This document shows positions 15,883 to 23,592 of a DNA stretch of 64,000 nt, piece after piece. Origin of the DNA: DATCZS01 sp036525795 (GTDB lineage Bacteria; Actinomycetota; Acidimicrobiia; Spongiisociales; ZC4RG35). The notes beneath the pieces are model-generated. The model saw only the letters and a list, made by a program, of their open reading frames with translations, was not told the DNA's origin and searched no databases. Positions within the stretch are counted from its first letter, which is position 1; the number at the start of each line of letters is the position of its first letter. The stretch is taken from assembly GCA_036525795.1 (NCBI GenBank), contig DATCZS010000112.1, positions 30,812 through 94,811 on the forward strand, read 5' to 3'. A program made the translations under genes and the position numbers.

Positions 15883-16784
15883 CCGTCGGACACGGGGCCC
15901 CTCGCCCCGCCAAGGCCCGCATCGCCAATTCGATGGGCAAGGCATCCATCCTGATGGAGGCGCTTCCCTACATCCAGCGCTTCCGCACCCATGTGGTGGT
16001 GGTCAAGTACGGCGGTTCCACCATGGAGGACCCGGCGCTCCGCACCAGCTTCGCCGGCGACATCACACTGCTGGCGACCGTGGGGATCCACCCGGTGATC
16101 GTTCACGGCGGCGGCCCCCAGATCGACGAGGCGATGGCCAGAGAAGGCATCGAGCCCCGGTGGATCGACGGGTTGCGGGTCACAGACGCAGCCACCATGC
16201 GCGTCGTCCAGCGCGTCCTGGTCGGCGAAGTCAACGCCGACATCGTCCGGCTCCTGGCGGGTCACGGGGCCCATGCCATCGGGATCAACGGACTCGATGC
16301 CAACCTGCTGACGGCCGTCCCCCGCGACGAGCGCCTCGGATTCGTCGGTGACATCGAGCGCGTGAACGGAGACGTGGTTCGGAGGCTGCTGGGCGACGGC
16401 CTGGTCCCGGTGATCGCCCCGATCGCCCGCGGCGCCGACGGGGAGATCTACAACATCAACGCAGACACGGCGGCGGCGGCCATCGCCACCGCCCTCGGCG
16501 CCCGCAAGCTGGTCTACCTGACGGATGTGGAGGGGGTCTATGCCGATCCTGCCAGCCCGGACTCGCTGATCGCCCGCATGGACGTCACCCGGCTCTGGCA
16601 GCTCCTCGAGACGATGAGCGGGGGAATGCTTCCGAAGCTGCAGTCGGTCGCGGGGGCTCTCGACGGCGGCGTCACCCGCGCCCACATCCTCGACGGCCGC
16701 GTCCAGCACGCGCTGCTCCTCGAGATGTTCACCCGGGAGGGGGTCGGAACGATGATCACCCAGGACGGAGATGATCGACCGTGA
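15879..16784 (+). CDS. argB: Acetylglutamate kinase
   Basis: Phosphorylates N-acetylglutamate, usually the arginine-feedback-controlled step. The 301-residue amino-acid-kinase-fold product shows VVKYGGSTMEDPAL, VIVHGGGPQIDEAM, NADTAAAAIATALGARKLVYLTDVEGVY and SGGMLPKLQSVAGALDGGV. Its N-terminal extension before the first strand (about 30 residues, KARIANSMGKASILMEALPYIQRFR) contains the helix found in arginine-sensitive hexameric enzymes. ATG overlaps the argJ stop. Confidence 0.96.
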   Translation: MTVGHGAPRPAKARIANSMGKASILMEALPYIQRFRTHVVVVKYGGSTMEDPALRTSFAGDITLLATVGIHPVIVHGGGPQIDEAMAREGIEPRWIDGLRVTDAATMRVVQRVLVGEVNADIVRLLAGHGAHAIGINGLDANLLTAVPRDERLGFVGDIERVNGDVVRRLLGDGLVPVIAPIARGADGEIYNINADTAAAAIATALGARKLVYLTDVEGVYADPASPDSLIARMDVTRLWQLLETMSGGMLPKLQSVAGALDGGVTRAHILDGRVQHALLLEMFTREGVGTMITQDGDDRP

Positions 16785-17947
16785 GTTCGATCATCGAGCG
16801 AGAGCACCGGGCGGTGATGCAGACCTATGGGCGAACCCCGGTGGTGTTCGTCGAAGGCCGGGGATCCTGGCTCTTCGACGAACACCGGAAGAGGTACCTG
16901 GACTGTCTGACAGGCCTGGCCGTGGTCTCTGTTGGTCACGCCAACCCGAGGGTGGCCGAGGCGGTCAGCGAGCAGATGCGCAGGCTCGTCCACGTCTCCA
17001 ACCTCTACTACACCGAGCCGATGGTGCAGTTGGCCGAGAAGCTCCGCAGCCGCTCCGGTCTCGATCGCATCTTCTTCGCCAACTGCGGGGCAACCGCCAA
17101 CGAGGCGGCGATCAAGCTGGCCAGGCGGTGGGGTCAGACGACGAAGGGGGATCACTGCTACGAGATCGTGTCGCTGAACGACTCGTTCCACGGCAGGAGT
17201 CTGGCGACGCTGGCCGCCACCGGACAGCCCGCCAAACAGGCCACCTTCCAGCCGCTGCCGCCCGGGTTTCGCCAGGTTCCCGGCGGAGACCTCGCGGCGA
17301 TGGAGGAAGCCGTGAACGCCTCGACCGCAGCGGTGATGGTGGAGACGACACAGGGGGAGGGAGGCGTCGTACCTCTGTCGGCCGGGTATCTGACGGCGCT
17401 CCGGGCGCTGTGCGACGAGCGACAGGTGCTGTTGATCGTCGACGACGTCCAGGCAGGCATGGGGCGAACCGGGTCGTGGTTCTCGTGGCAGCAGCTGGGA
17501 TTCGCCCCGGATATCGCCACAGTGGCCAAGGCGCTCGCCAACGGCCTGCCGATCGGTGCTGCCATGGCCGGCGAAGCCGTGGCGGAAGCGTTCCGGCCGG
17601 GAGACCACGCCACGACCTTCGGGGGAGGCCCGGTGGTCTGCGCCGCCGCCAACGCCGTGTTCGCCGAGATGGAGGATCGCGACGTCCTCGCCAATGTCGC
17701 CGCCCGGAGCGAGCAGTTGCGGGCCGGCCTGGAGTCGCTGGCCGGGGTGGCGTCGGTGCGGGGACGTGGACTGCTGTGTGCGGCGGTGCTCGAGGATGAT
17801 CGTGCCGCAGAAGTCGCGGCGACGGCCCTGGCAGCCGGTCTGATCGTCAATGCCGTCCGTCCGGACGCCGTCCGTTTCGCCCCGCCCCTCACCATCACCG
17901 AGGACGAGGTCGCCACGGCAGTCGGTCTGTTCGGGGATTCGCTCTGA
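16781..17947 (+). CDS. argD: Acetylornithine aminotransferase
   Basis: PLP-dependent class III aminotransferase converting N-acetylglutamate semialdehyde to N-acetylornithine. The 388-residue product has FFANCGATANEAAIKLAR, the HGR motif (NDSFHGRSLATLAATG), the PLP-Asp region LLIVDDVQAGMGRTG (usually DEVQ), and the Schiff-base Lys in ATVAKALANGLPIGA. The Glu of the common DEVQ motif is Asp here. GTG start overlaps argB (GTGA). argF, often next in actinobacterial arg clusters, is not present. Confidence 0.92.
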   Translation: MSSIIEREHRAVMQTYGRTPVVFVEGRGSWLFDEHRKRYLDCLTGLAVVSVGHANPRVAEAVSEQMRRLVHVSNLYYTEPMVQLAEKLRSRSGLDRIFFANCGATANEAAIKLARRWGQTTKGDHCYEIVSLNDSFHGRSLATLAATGQPAKQATFQPLPPGFRQVPGGDLAAMEEAVNASTAAVMVETTQGEGGVVPLSAGYLTALRALCDERQVLLIVDDVQAGMGRTGSWFSWQQLGFAPDIATVAKALANGLPIGAAMAGEAVAEAFRPGDHATTFGGGPVVCAAANAVFAEMEDRDVLANVAARSEQLRAGLESLAGVASVRGRGLLCAAVLEDDRAAEVAATALAAGLIVNAVRPDAVRFAPPLTITEDEVATAVGLFGDSL

Positions 17948-17962
17948 CCGTCGGGGGTCCGA

Positions 17963-17980
17963 GCCGTCGTCGGTGACGGC
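17963..17980 (+). terminator. Hairpin after argD
   Basis: GCCGTC (17963-17968) pairs with GACGGC (17975-17980) over a 6-base loop, 15 bases after the argD stop and between convergent genes. It is a plausible but weak terminator. Confidence 0.4.
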
Positions 17981-18095
17981 CCAGGCCTCGGCGTGCTCAC
18001 ACCTCGAACGCCGGCATGGATACGTCGCCTCGCCCTTCGTCACCCGGTGTGACGGCGCGCCTCACGGGTGAGTCGAAGCGGGCGAACGGTGGCGA

Positions 18096-18518
18096 TCAGC
18101 CGGTGAGGCGCTCGTTGCTCGCCGCCCGCTCCTCGGCGATCGATCTCAGTTCCGCCGCGACTTTGGGGTGCTTTTCGACCAGACCGGCGAAGGCCCTTCC
18201 GCTCATCACGAGCATCTTCGATGCGGCGGACGTGACCACGGTCGCGGTTCTCTTCCCCTTCTTCAGCAACGCCATCTCGCCGAGCACGGCTCCCGGTCCC
18301 ACCTCGCCGACCTTCTCGCCCCCGATGACCACGTCGGCGGCCCCCTCGACGATGATCATGAGCTCGTAGGGGAACGATCCCTCGGTCATCAGTGTCGTCC
18401 CTGCCGCCATCTCCACGTCGTCGATGAACGGGGCGAGAGCCCGCAGCTTGCGGTCCCCGAGCTGCGCGAACAGGGCGCTCGTCATCATCCGGTCGATCTT
18501 CGGGTCCCTCTTCCGCAT
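18096..18518 (-). CDS. Single-domain cyclic-nucleotide-binding protein
   Basis: A 140-residue protein that is almost entirely one cNMP-binding (CAP_ED) fold; the phosphate-binding cassette is recognisable as LGEMALLKKGKRTATVV. There is no DNA-binding, channel or enzyme domain, so it probably works through a partner protein. Start 18518 is preceded by a clear GGAGG ribosome-binding site (spacing 7). It lies alone between argD and a divergent metallo-hydrolase gene. Which nucleotide it binds, if any, is unknown. Confidence 0.75.
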   Translation of the reverse strand: MRKRDPKIDRMMTSALFAQLGDRKLRALAPFIDDVEMAAGTTLMTEGSFPYELMIIVEGAADVVIGGEKVGEVGPGAVLGEMALLKKGKRTATVVTSAASKMLVMSGRAFAGLVEKHPKVAAELRSIAEERAASNERLTG

Positions 18519-18642
18519 CTCTGTGCCTCCGCAATGGTCGTGCGCGGTCGCTGACACTAGGGCGCGGATGCCGGCTCCAGTGCCGGAATGCACCGGATTT
18601 CCACGGAGCCGGGCTCCGGCCGCCTCCCACTACGCTCGGCTC

Positions 18643-19224
18643 ATGACGCTGCCTACCTCCTCTGCGGCCGAATTCGTGGTCATCCAGGACGGATCGGCGC
18701 GACCCAATGTCCGGTCCTCCGTGTCGCTGATCCGCGACGGTGAACACCTGATCGTCGTCGATCCGGGGATGGCTCCCTCGCAGAGAGCGATCCTCGGACC
18801 ACTGGCGCGTCTCGGAGTGGAGCCGGCTCAGGTCACCGACGTGATCATCAGCCACCATCACCCAGACCACACGGTCAACGTCGGCCTCTTCGGCGAGGCC
18901 AAGGTCCACGACCACTGGGCGACCTACCACTTCGACCAGTGGCGTTCCCGGTCCGCCGAGGGGTTCTCGGTGTCTCCTTCGGTGGTGTTGTGGGAGACGC
19001 CCGGTCATACGCCCCAGGACATCAGCACGCTGGTGGGCACCCCTGACGGCCTCGTGGTGTGCACCCACCTCTGGTGGTTCGCCGAGGGCCCGGAGGACGA
19101 CCCCCTGGCGGCCGACAGCGGTGCACTCCACGCCGGGCGCGCCCGGGTGCTCGCCGCCCATCCGGCGATGATCGTCCCCGGGCACGGGCCTGCATTCGAA
19201 CCGACCGGATCGACCCCCCGTTGA
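18643..19224 (+). CDS. Metallo-beta-lactamase-fold hydrolase
   Basis: A 193-residue MBL-fold protein with the metal motif SHHHPDH at about residue 70 and a later His (ETPGHTPQDIS). The end PGHGPAFE carries another ligand His. It is short for the superfamily and resembles MBLAC1-like or small thiol-ester hydrolases; the substrate is unknown. Its stop overlaps the TTG start of the next gene (TTGA), so the two are coupled. Both sit between the two halves of the arginine cluster without an evident link to it. Confidence 0.78.
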   Translation: MTLPTSSAAEFVVIQDGSARPNVRSSVSLIRDGEHLIVVDPGMAPSQRAILGPLARLGVEPAQVTDVIISHHHPDHTVNVGLFGEAKVHDHWATYHFDQWRSRSAEGFSVSPSVVLWETPGHTPQDISTLVGTPDGLVVCTHLWWFAEGPEDDPLAADSGALHAGRARVLAAHPAMIVPGHGPAFEPTGSTPR

Positions 19225-20198
19225 CTCCGTATTCCGGTCTCACCGTGCGCGGACGGGCGATGCGTCTGCGGCGGTTGGTGGACGAGGCCTTGGTCGAGTA
19301 CGCCATCGAACCGGTTCGGGTTCGGTTGCTCACCAACGACTTCAACGGCATCTTCCGGGTCGACACCGCCGATGGTGACAGGGTGGTGGTGCGGGTGGTG
19401 CTCCCCTCCGGAGGCCACCAACCCCATCAGGTCGCAGCCCAGGCGATGTTCGCCGAGGCGGTGGCCGGTGGCACCGATCTCCTGGTGCCAGTCCCGATTC
19501 GCAACAGGCGGGGCGACCTGGTCACGGTCGCCTCCGCCCCCGGTGTACCGGAGCCCCGCATGTGCCTGGTGACCTCGTGGGTGCCAGGGGTGGACCTGGC
19601 GGAGCGGATGTCGACAGGAAACTGGGAGAGGCTCGGTCGGCTGATGGCCAGACTCCACACGTTCGCAGAGTCGTGGTCGCCGCCGGATGGGTTCGAGACC
19701 ATCACCTACGACCGGGTGGTCCATTTCGGTGAGCCGGTGGTGTTGTTCGAACCCCAGGCCGAGGCGGTGCTCTCCACCGAGCAGCAACGGGTCCTCGAAC
19801 GGGCGATCGACAGGATCGACGCTCGGATCGCCTCGCTCTCCGGTCCGCGGATCGTCACCCACGGCGACCTGCACCAGTGGAACGTGAAGGTGGATCGCAC
19901 CAGGCTTCACCCGATCGACTTCGAGGACCTGCAGTGGGCCCATCCACTCCAGGACGTGGCGACCACGTTCTATTACCTCCGCAGGCGAGACGATCGCTCG
20001 GAGTTGGCCGGGGCGTTTCGGCGGGGATACGCCGAGACTCGCCCGTGGGTCGAGGAGGAGGCGGGCGAGGTGGCGGCCCATGTGGTTGCCAGGGGAATCG
20101 ACCTGGTCAACTTCGTGATCTGGTGTCCCGAGGAGGATGCGGGCGAGTACCGCGAACTGATCGACGGTGTGGTGGAGGCGGCGAGGGGACTGGGGTGA
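19221..20198 (+). CDS. Aminoglycoside-phosphotransferase-fold kinase
   Basis: A protein of about 325 residues of the APH/homoserine-kinase/choline-kinase fold. The Brenner motif THGDLHQWNV and the following DFEDLQWAHPLQDVA give the catalytic Asp and metal ligands. The N-terminal lobe has the strand pattern NDFNGIFRVDTADGDRVVVRVV. Such proteins phosphorylate small alcohols or amino acids (Ser/Thr/homoserine, fructosamine) at least as often as antibiotics, so a resistance role should not be assumed. Start is taken as the TTG overlapping the previous stop; an ATG 39 bases downstream is also possible. Confidence 0.75.
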   Translation: MTPYSGLTVRGRAMRLRRLVDEALVEYAIEPVRVRLLTNDFNGIFRVDTADGDRVVVRVVLPSGGHQPHQVAAQAMFAEAVAGGTDLLVPVPIRNRRGDLVTVASAPGVPEPRMCLVTSWVPGVDLAERMSTGNWERLGRLMARLHTFAESWSPPDGFETITYDRVVHFGEPVVLFEPQAEAVLSTEQQRVLERAIDRIDARIASLSGPRIVTHGDLHQWNVKVDRTRLHPIDFEDLQWAHPLQDVATTFYYLRRRDDRSELAGAFRRGYAETRPWVEEEAGEVAAHVVARGIDLVNFVIWCPEEDAGEYRELIDGVVEAARGLG

Positions 20199-20228
20199 CC
20201 GGACCGAGGGCCAGGGTCACGGCTTGAG

Positions 20229-20252
20229 TCGCTATGCGCATATGCGTATAAT
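20229..20252 (+). promoter_or_regulatory. ARG box and -10 element before argR
   Basis: The same 18-bp TATGCGCATATGCGTATA (20233-20250) found before argC, again running into a -10 hexamer, here the consensus TATAAT (20247-20252). argR is therefore probably self-repressed and co-regulated with argCJBD and with argGH downstream. Confidence 0.82.
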
Positions 20253-20265
20253 GCCGTCTTCGCCC

Positions 20266-20718
20266 ATGTCGACCACCGCCGCCCGCCGCCGCATCATTCG
20301 CAGCCTGATCCTCGAGCGCTCGATCGGGAGTCAGGCAGAACTGGTCGAGATCCTGGGCGAGAAGGGGCACGAAGTGACCCAGGCCACCGTGTCGAGAGAT
20401 CTCCACGTGATCGGTGCCGTCAAGCACGACGGCGATCACTACGTGCTCGGCGGTCGATCCGACCCGGACGAGGCGATCGCCTACCTGGCCCGCACGGTCG
20501 ACGAGTTCGTCGAGTCGATCCAGGCGAGCGGCAATCTCGTCGTGCTGCGCACCCCACCCGGGGCCGCCCAGGTGGTGGCGGCCGCCATCGACGGCGCCCG
20601 CCTTCCGGAGGTGGTCGGCACGGTCGCCGGCGACGACACCATCCTGGTGATCGCATCCGAGCGCGCCTCCGGGCGGGCACTCGCATCCAGACTCGAAGAC
20701 ACAGGAGCCAATCCATGA
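20266..20718 (+). CDS. argR: Arginine repressor ArgR
   Basis: ArgR is an arginine-dependent hexameric repressor. The 150-residue product has the winged-helix domain (ARRRIIRSLILERSIGSQAELVEILGEKGHEVTQATVSRDLHVIGAVK) and the C-terminal hexamerisation/arginine-binding domain (IVLRTPPGAAQVVAAAIDGARLPEVVGTVAGDDTILVI-like). The ATG at 20266, 13 bp after the -10, gives the normal length; earlier in-frame ATGs lie inside the operator. The argG start overlaps its stop (ATGA). Confidence 0.95.
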   Translation: MSTTAARRRIIRSLILERSIGSQAELVEILGEKGHEVTQATVSRDLHVIGAVKHDGDHYVLGGRSDPDEAIAYLARTVDEFVESIQASGNLVVLRTPPGAAQVVAAAIDGARLPEVVGTVAGDDTILVIASERASGRALASRLEDTGANP

Positions 20719-21920
20719 AGGTGGTACTCGCCTACTCCGGCGGCCTCGACACGTCGGTCATCCTCACCTGGCTGAAGGAGGAGTACGACGCGGACGTCAT
20801 CGCCTACACCGCCGACATCGGTCAGGGGGAGGAGGTGGCCGAGGCGAAGGCGAAAGCCATCGCCACAGGCGCCTCGCAGGCCATCGTCGAGGACCTCACT
20901 CCCGAATTCGTGTCTGAGGCGGTGTTCCCCGCCATACGGGCGAACGCCGTGTACGAGAACTACTACCTGCTCGGGACGTCGCTCGCCCGCCCCATCATCA
21001 CCAGGGGAATGATGCGGGTGGCGAGAGAGCACGGAGCGGACGCCATCGCCCACGGCGCCACCGGCAAGGGGAACGACCAGGTTCGGTTCGAGCTCTCCGC
21101 CTACGCCATCGACCCGGACATCCGGGTGATCGCCCCTTGGCGGGAGTGGAAGCTGCGCGGCCGGGCCGATTGTGTCTCATACGCCCAGGCGCGGGGGATC
21201 CCGGTGCCGGTCACCAAGGAGAAGCCCTATTCGATGGACGCCAACCTGCTCCACATCTCCTACGAGGGCGGGGTGCTGGAGGATCCGTGGGAGGGGCCTC
21301 CGCCCGGCATGTTCCGGATGACGAAGGACCCCGAGGACGCTCCGGACGAGGCGCAGTCGGTGACCGTCACCTTCGAGAGGGGAAACCCGGTCGCCCTCGA
21401 CGGCCAGGAGCTGTCACCCGTCGATCTGCTCACGAGGGCCAACCAGATCGCCGGCGCCCACGGGGTGGGACGGGTGGACATCGTGGAGAACCGCTTCGTG
21501 GGGATGAAGAGCCGGGGCGTCTACGAGACCCCGGGAGGGACCCTTCTCCATCATGCCCACCGGGCGGTGGAGTCGATCACCCTCGACCGCGAGGTGGCCC
21601 ATCTCCGCGACGAGCTGGTGCCCCGCTATGCCGAGATGGTCTACAACGGGTTCTGGTTCGCTCCCGAGCGGGAGGCTCTCCAGAAGTTCATGGACGACAT
21701 CCAGAGGCGGGTCAACGGCGAGGCGCGCCTCAAGCTCTACAAGGGCAACTGCACGATCGAGGGACGCCGGTCCGCCAAGCACGCCCTGTACGACCACCGC
21801 ACCGTCACCTTCGAAGAGGACGAGGGCGTGTACGACCAGGCAGACGCCGCCGGGTTCATCCGTCTGAACGCCCTGCGTCTGCGCCGCCTGGCCGAAAACA
21901 GGTTGGGAGAAGGAGAGTGA
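20715..21920 (+). CDS. argG: Argininosuccinate synthase
   Basis: ATP-dependent joining of citrulline and aspartate. The 401-residue product opens with the PP-loop KVVLAYSGGLDTSVILTWL and contains AHGATGKGNDQVRFE and WREW motifs of the family. Length is normal. It overlaps argR by 4 nt, so repressor and enzyme are co-expressed from the ARG-box promoter at 20247. Confidence 0.96.
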   Translation: MKVVLAYSGGLDTSVILTWLKEEYDADVIAYTADIGQGEEVAEAKAKAIATGASQAIVEDLTPEFVSEAVFPAIRANAVYENYYLLGTSLARPIITRGMMRVAREHGADAIAHGATGKGNDQVRFELSAYAIDPDIRVIAPWREWKLRGRADCVSYAQARGIPVPVTKEKPYSMDANLLHISYEGGVLEDPWEGPPPGMFRMTKDPEDAPDEAQSVTVTFERGNPVALDGQELSPVDLLTRANQIAGAHGVGRVDIVENRFVGMKSRGVYETPGGTLLHHAHRAVESITLDREVAHLRDELVPRYAEMVYNGFWFAPEREALQKFMDDIQRRVNGEARLKLYKGNCTIEGRRSAKHALYDHRTVTFEEDEGVYDQADAAGFIRLNALRLRRLAENRLGEGE

Positions 21921-21978
21921 GCGTGCGGCTCGTGACCCTGGACCCGGGATTCGGGACCGGAACTGGGCCGGAGGCGCC

Positions 21979-23337
21979 GTGACTCTCTGGGGCGGCCGGT
22001 TCGACGAAGGGCCCAGCGAGCTTCTGTGGGACTACACCGTGTCGGTCGCCGACCGTCGGCTGCTGGTGGACGACGTGGAGGGGTCCATCGCCCATGTGGG
22101 GATGCTCGCCAAGGTGGGAATCCTCGCGGCACAGGAATACGAGGACATCATCGCCGGGCTCAGACGGATCCAGGCCGACGCCCTCGACGGGACCTTCGAG
22201 TTCCTCGACACGGACGAAGACGTCCATTCGGCGGTCGAGCGGCGCCTGATCGAGCTGGTGGGCGAGGTGGGCAAGAAGCTGCACACCGGGCGGTCCCGCA
22301 ACGACCAGATCGCCCTCGACATCCGCCTCTACCTCCGCAGGGCCGCCCGGGATCGGGTCGAGCAGCTGTCGTCGTTCGGGCTGACGCTGGTGCGGCTCGC
22401 CGGCGAGCACGCCACCACCATCGTTCCCTCCTACACCCACCTGCAGCAGGCGCAGGCCGTCCCGCTCGGCCACCATCTTCTCGCCTACGCCTGGATGGCC
22501 CAACGCGACCGGCTGCGGTTCAAGGACCTCATCGACCGGCTCGGGGTGTCTCCGCTCGGGGCGGGGGCATCGGGGGGTTCGAGCCTGCCGCTCGATCCGG
22601 TCGAGTCCGCCACCCGGCTCGGCTTCGGGGTGGTCTTCGCCAATTCGATGGACGCCGTGGCTTCCCGGGATCTCGTGGCCGAATACGCCTGGTGCTGTGC
22701 CCAGGCGATGGTCCATGCCTCCCGCCTGGCGGAGGAGCTGGTGCTGTGGGCCACCTCCGAGTTCGGCTGGGTCACGTTCGGCGACGACTACACCACCGGC
22801 AGCTCGGCGCTGCCCCAGAAGAAGAACCCGGACATCGCCGAGCTGGCGAGGGGCAAGTCGGCCGGTGCGATCGGCGAGCTGATGGCACTGCTCACGTTGC
22901 AGAAGGGTCTGCCGCTCACCTACAACCGGGACCTGCAGGAGGACAAGGAACACGTCTTCCGGGCCGACGACACGCTGGCCGGCACGCTGGCCGCGCTCAC
23001 CGGGATGCTGGAGTCGGCCGAGTTCCATCCGCCGGAGCCTTCACCATGGGTGACCGCCCTGGACCTGGCCGAGGCGCTGGTGTCCCGGGGCGTCCCGTTC
23101 CGGGAGGCCCACGGGGCGGTGGGCCGCCTGGTCACCGCCCTGCTCGCCGACGGGCGCGATCTCGGTCAGGCCACCGAGGCCGACCTGCTGAACGCCGACG
23201 ATCGCTTCGAGCGCGAGGATCTCGTCCGGATCGACGTCCGCGATTCGGTCGACCGCCGGATCACGATGGGCGGCGGCTCGGTCGAGTCCGTCCACCAACA
23301 GATCGACGCCCTCCGCGCCCTCCTCACCTGGGACTGA
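21979..23337 (+). CDS. argH: Argininosuccinate lyase
   Basis: Last step of arginine synthesis, releasing fumarate. The 452-residue product begins TLWGGRFDEGPSELLWDYTVS and has the substrate segments TGRSRNDQIALDIRLYLR, YTHLQQAQAVPLGHHLLAY and the superfamily signature GSSALPQKKNPDIAELARGK with the catalytic Ser loop. GTG start at 21979 lies 58 bp after argG. It ends the cluster; a strongly structured intergenic region follows. Confidence 0.95.
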   Translation: MTLWGGRFDEGPSELLWDYTVSVADRRLLVDDVEGSIAHVGMLAKVGILAAQEYEDIIAGLRRIQADALDGTFEFLDTDEDVHSAVERRLIELVGEVGKKLHTGRSRNDQIALDIRLYLRRAARDRVEQLSSFGLTLVRLAGEHATTIVPSYTHLQQAQAVPLGHHLLAYAWMAQRDRLRFKDLIDRLGVSPLGAGASGGSSLPLDPVESATRLGFGVVFANSMDAVASRDLVAEYAWCCAQAMVHASRLAEELVLWATSEFGWVTFGDDYTTGSSALPQKKNPDIAELARGKSAGAIGELMALLTLQKGLPLTYNRDLQEDKEHVFRADDTLAGTLAALTGMLESAEFHPPEPSPWVTALDLAEALVSRGVPFREAHGAVGRLVTALLADGRDLGQATEADLLNADDRFEREDLVRIDVRDSVDRRITMGGGSVESVHQQIDALRALLTWD

Positions 23338-23374
23338 CACACAGTCCCGACGCAGCTGGGGGTGGGGGTGATGG

Positions 23375-23447
23375 TCCCCCACGTAGGTGGGGGAAGGTCC
23401 CTGCGAGCCCGCAGGGCTCGGTGGTAGGGGGATCGGTCCCACCCACC
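23375..23447 (+). terminator. Run of three hairpins between argH and the BMC operon
   Basis: TCCCCCAC (23375-23382) pairs with GTGGGGGA (23387-23394). Next, CCCTGC (23399-23404)/GCAGGG (23411-23416) overlaps the competing GAGCCC (23405-23410)/GGGCTC (23414-23419). Then GGTGG (23420-23424) pairs with CCACC (23443-23447). The first may terminate arg transcription; the mutually exclusive middle pair could be regulatory. I see no known riboswitch signature. Confidence 0.5.
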
Positions 23448-23460
23448 AGGCGGTACCGTG

Positions 23461-23476
23461 ACCACATCCGTGTGGT
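23461..23476. promoter_or_regulatory. Inverted repeat upstream of the BMC operon
   Basis: ACCACA-N4-TGTGGT is a perfect 6+6 inverted repeat 117 bp upstream of deoC, a good size for a transcription-factor site. A TACCAT -10-like hexamer lies at 23580-23585, 7 bases before the GTG of deoC, which would make the message leaderless. No regulator gene is present in the locus. Confidence 0.4.
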
Positions 23477-23592
23477 GGCTTGGGGCGCGGGCGCGACATC
23501 CCGTGCAGCCGGCGTGTGAGCCATGGACACACCAGCCATGACCACTGACCGGTTGGCCACGGCGCCGCAGGCGCCGGAGTACCATCGCCGCG

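Noticed and set aside
19221..20198. APH-fold gene considered as an antibiotic-resistance determinant
   Set aside because: The fold is shared with many metabolite kinases, there are no mobile elements, and base composition matches the neighbours.
23338..23592. Structured region before deoC considered as T-box or known riboswitch
   Set aside because: No T-box specifier or antiterminator sequence and no conserved core of cobalamin, TPP, FMN or SAM riboswitches could be seen; hairpins alone are not enough.
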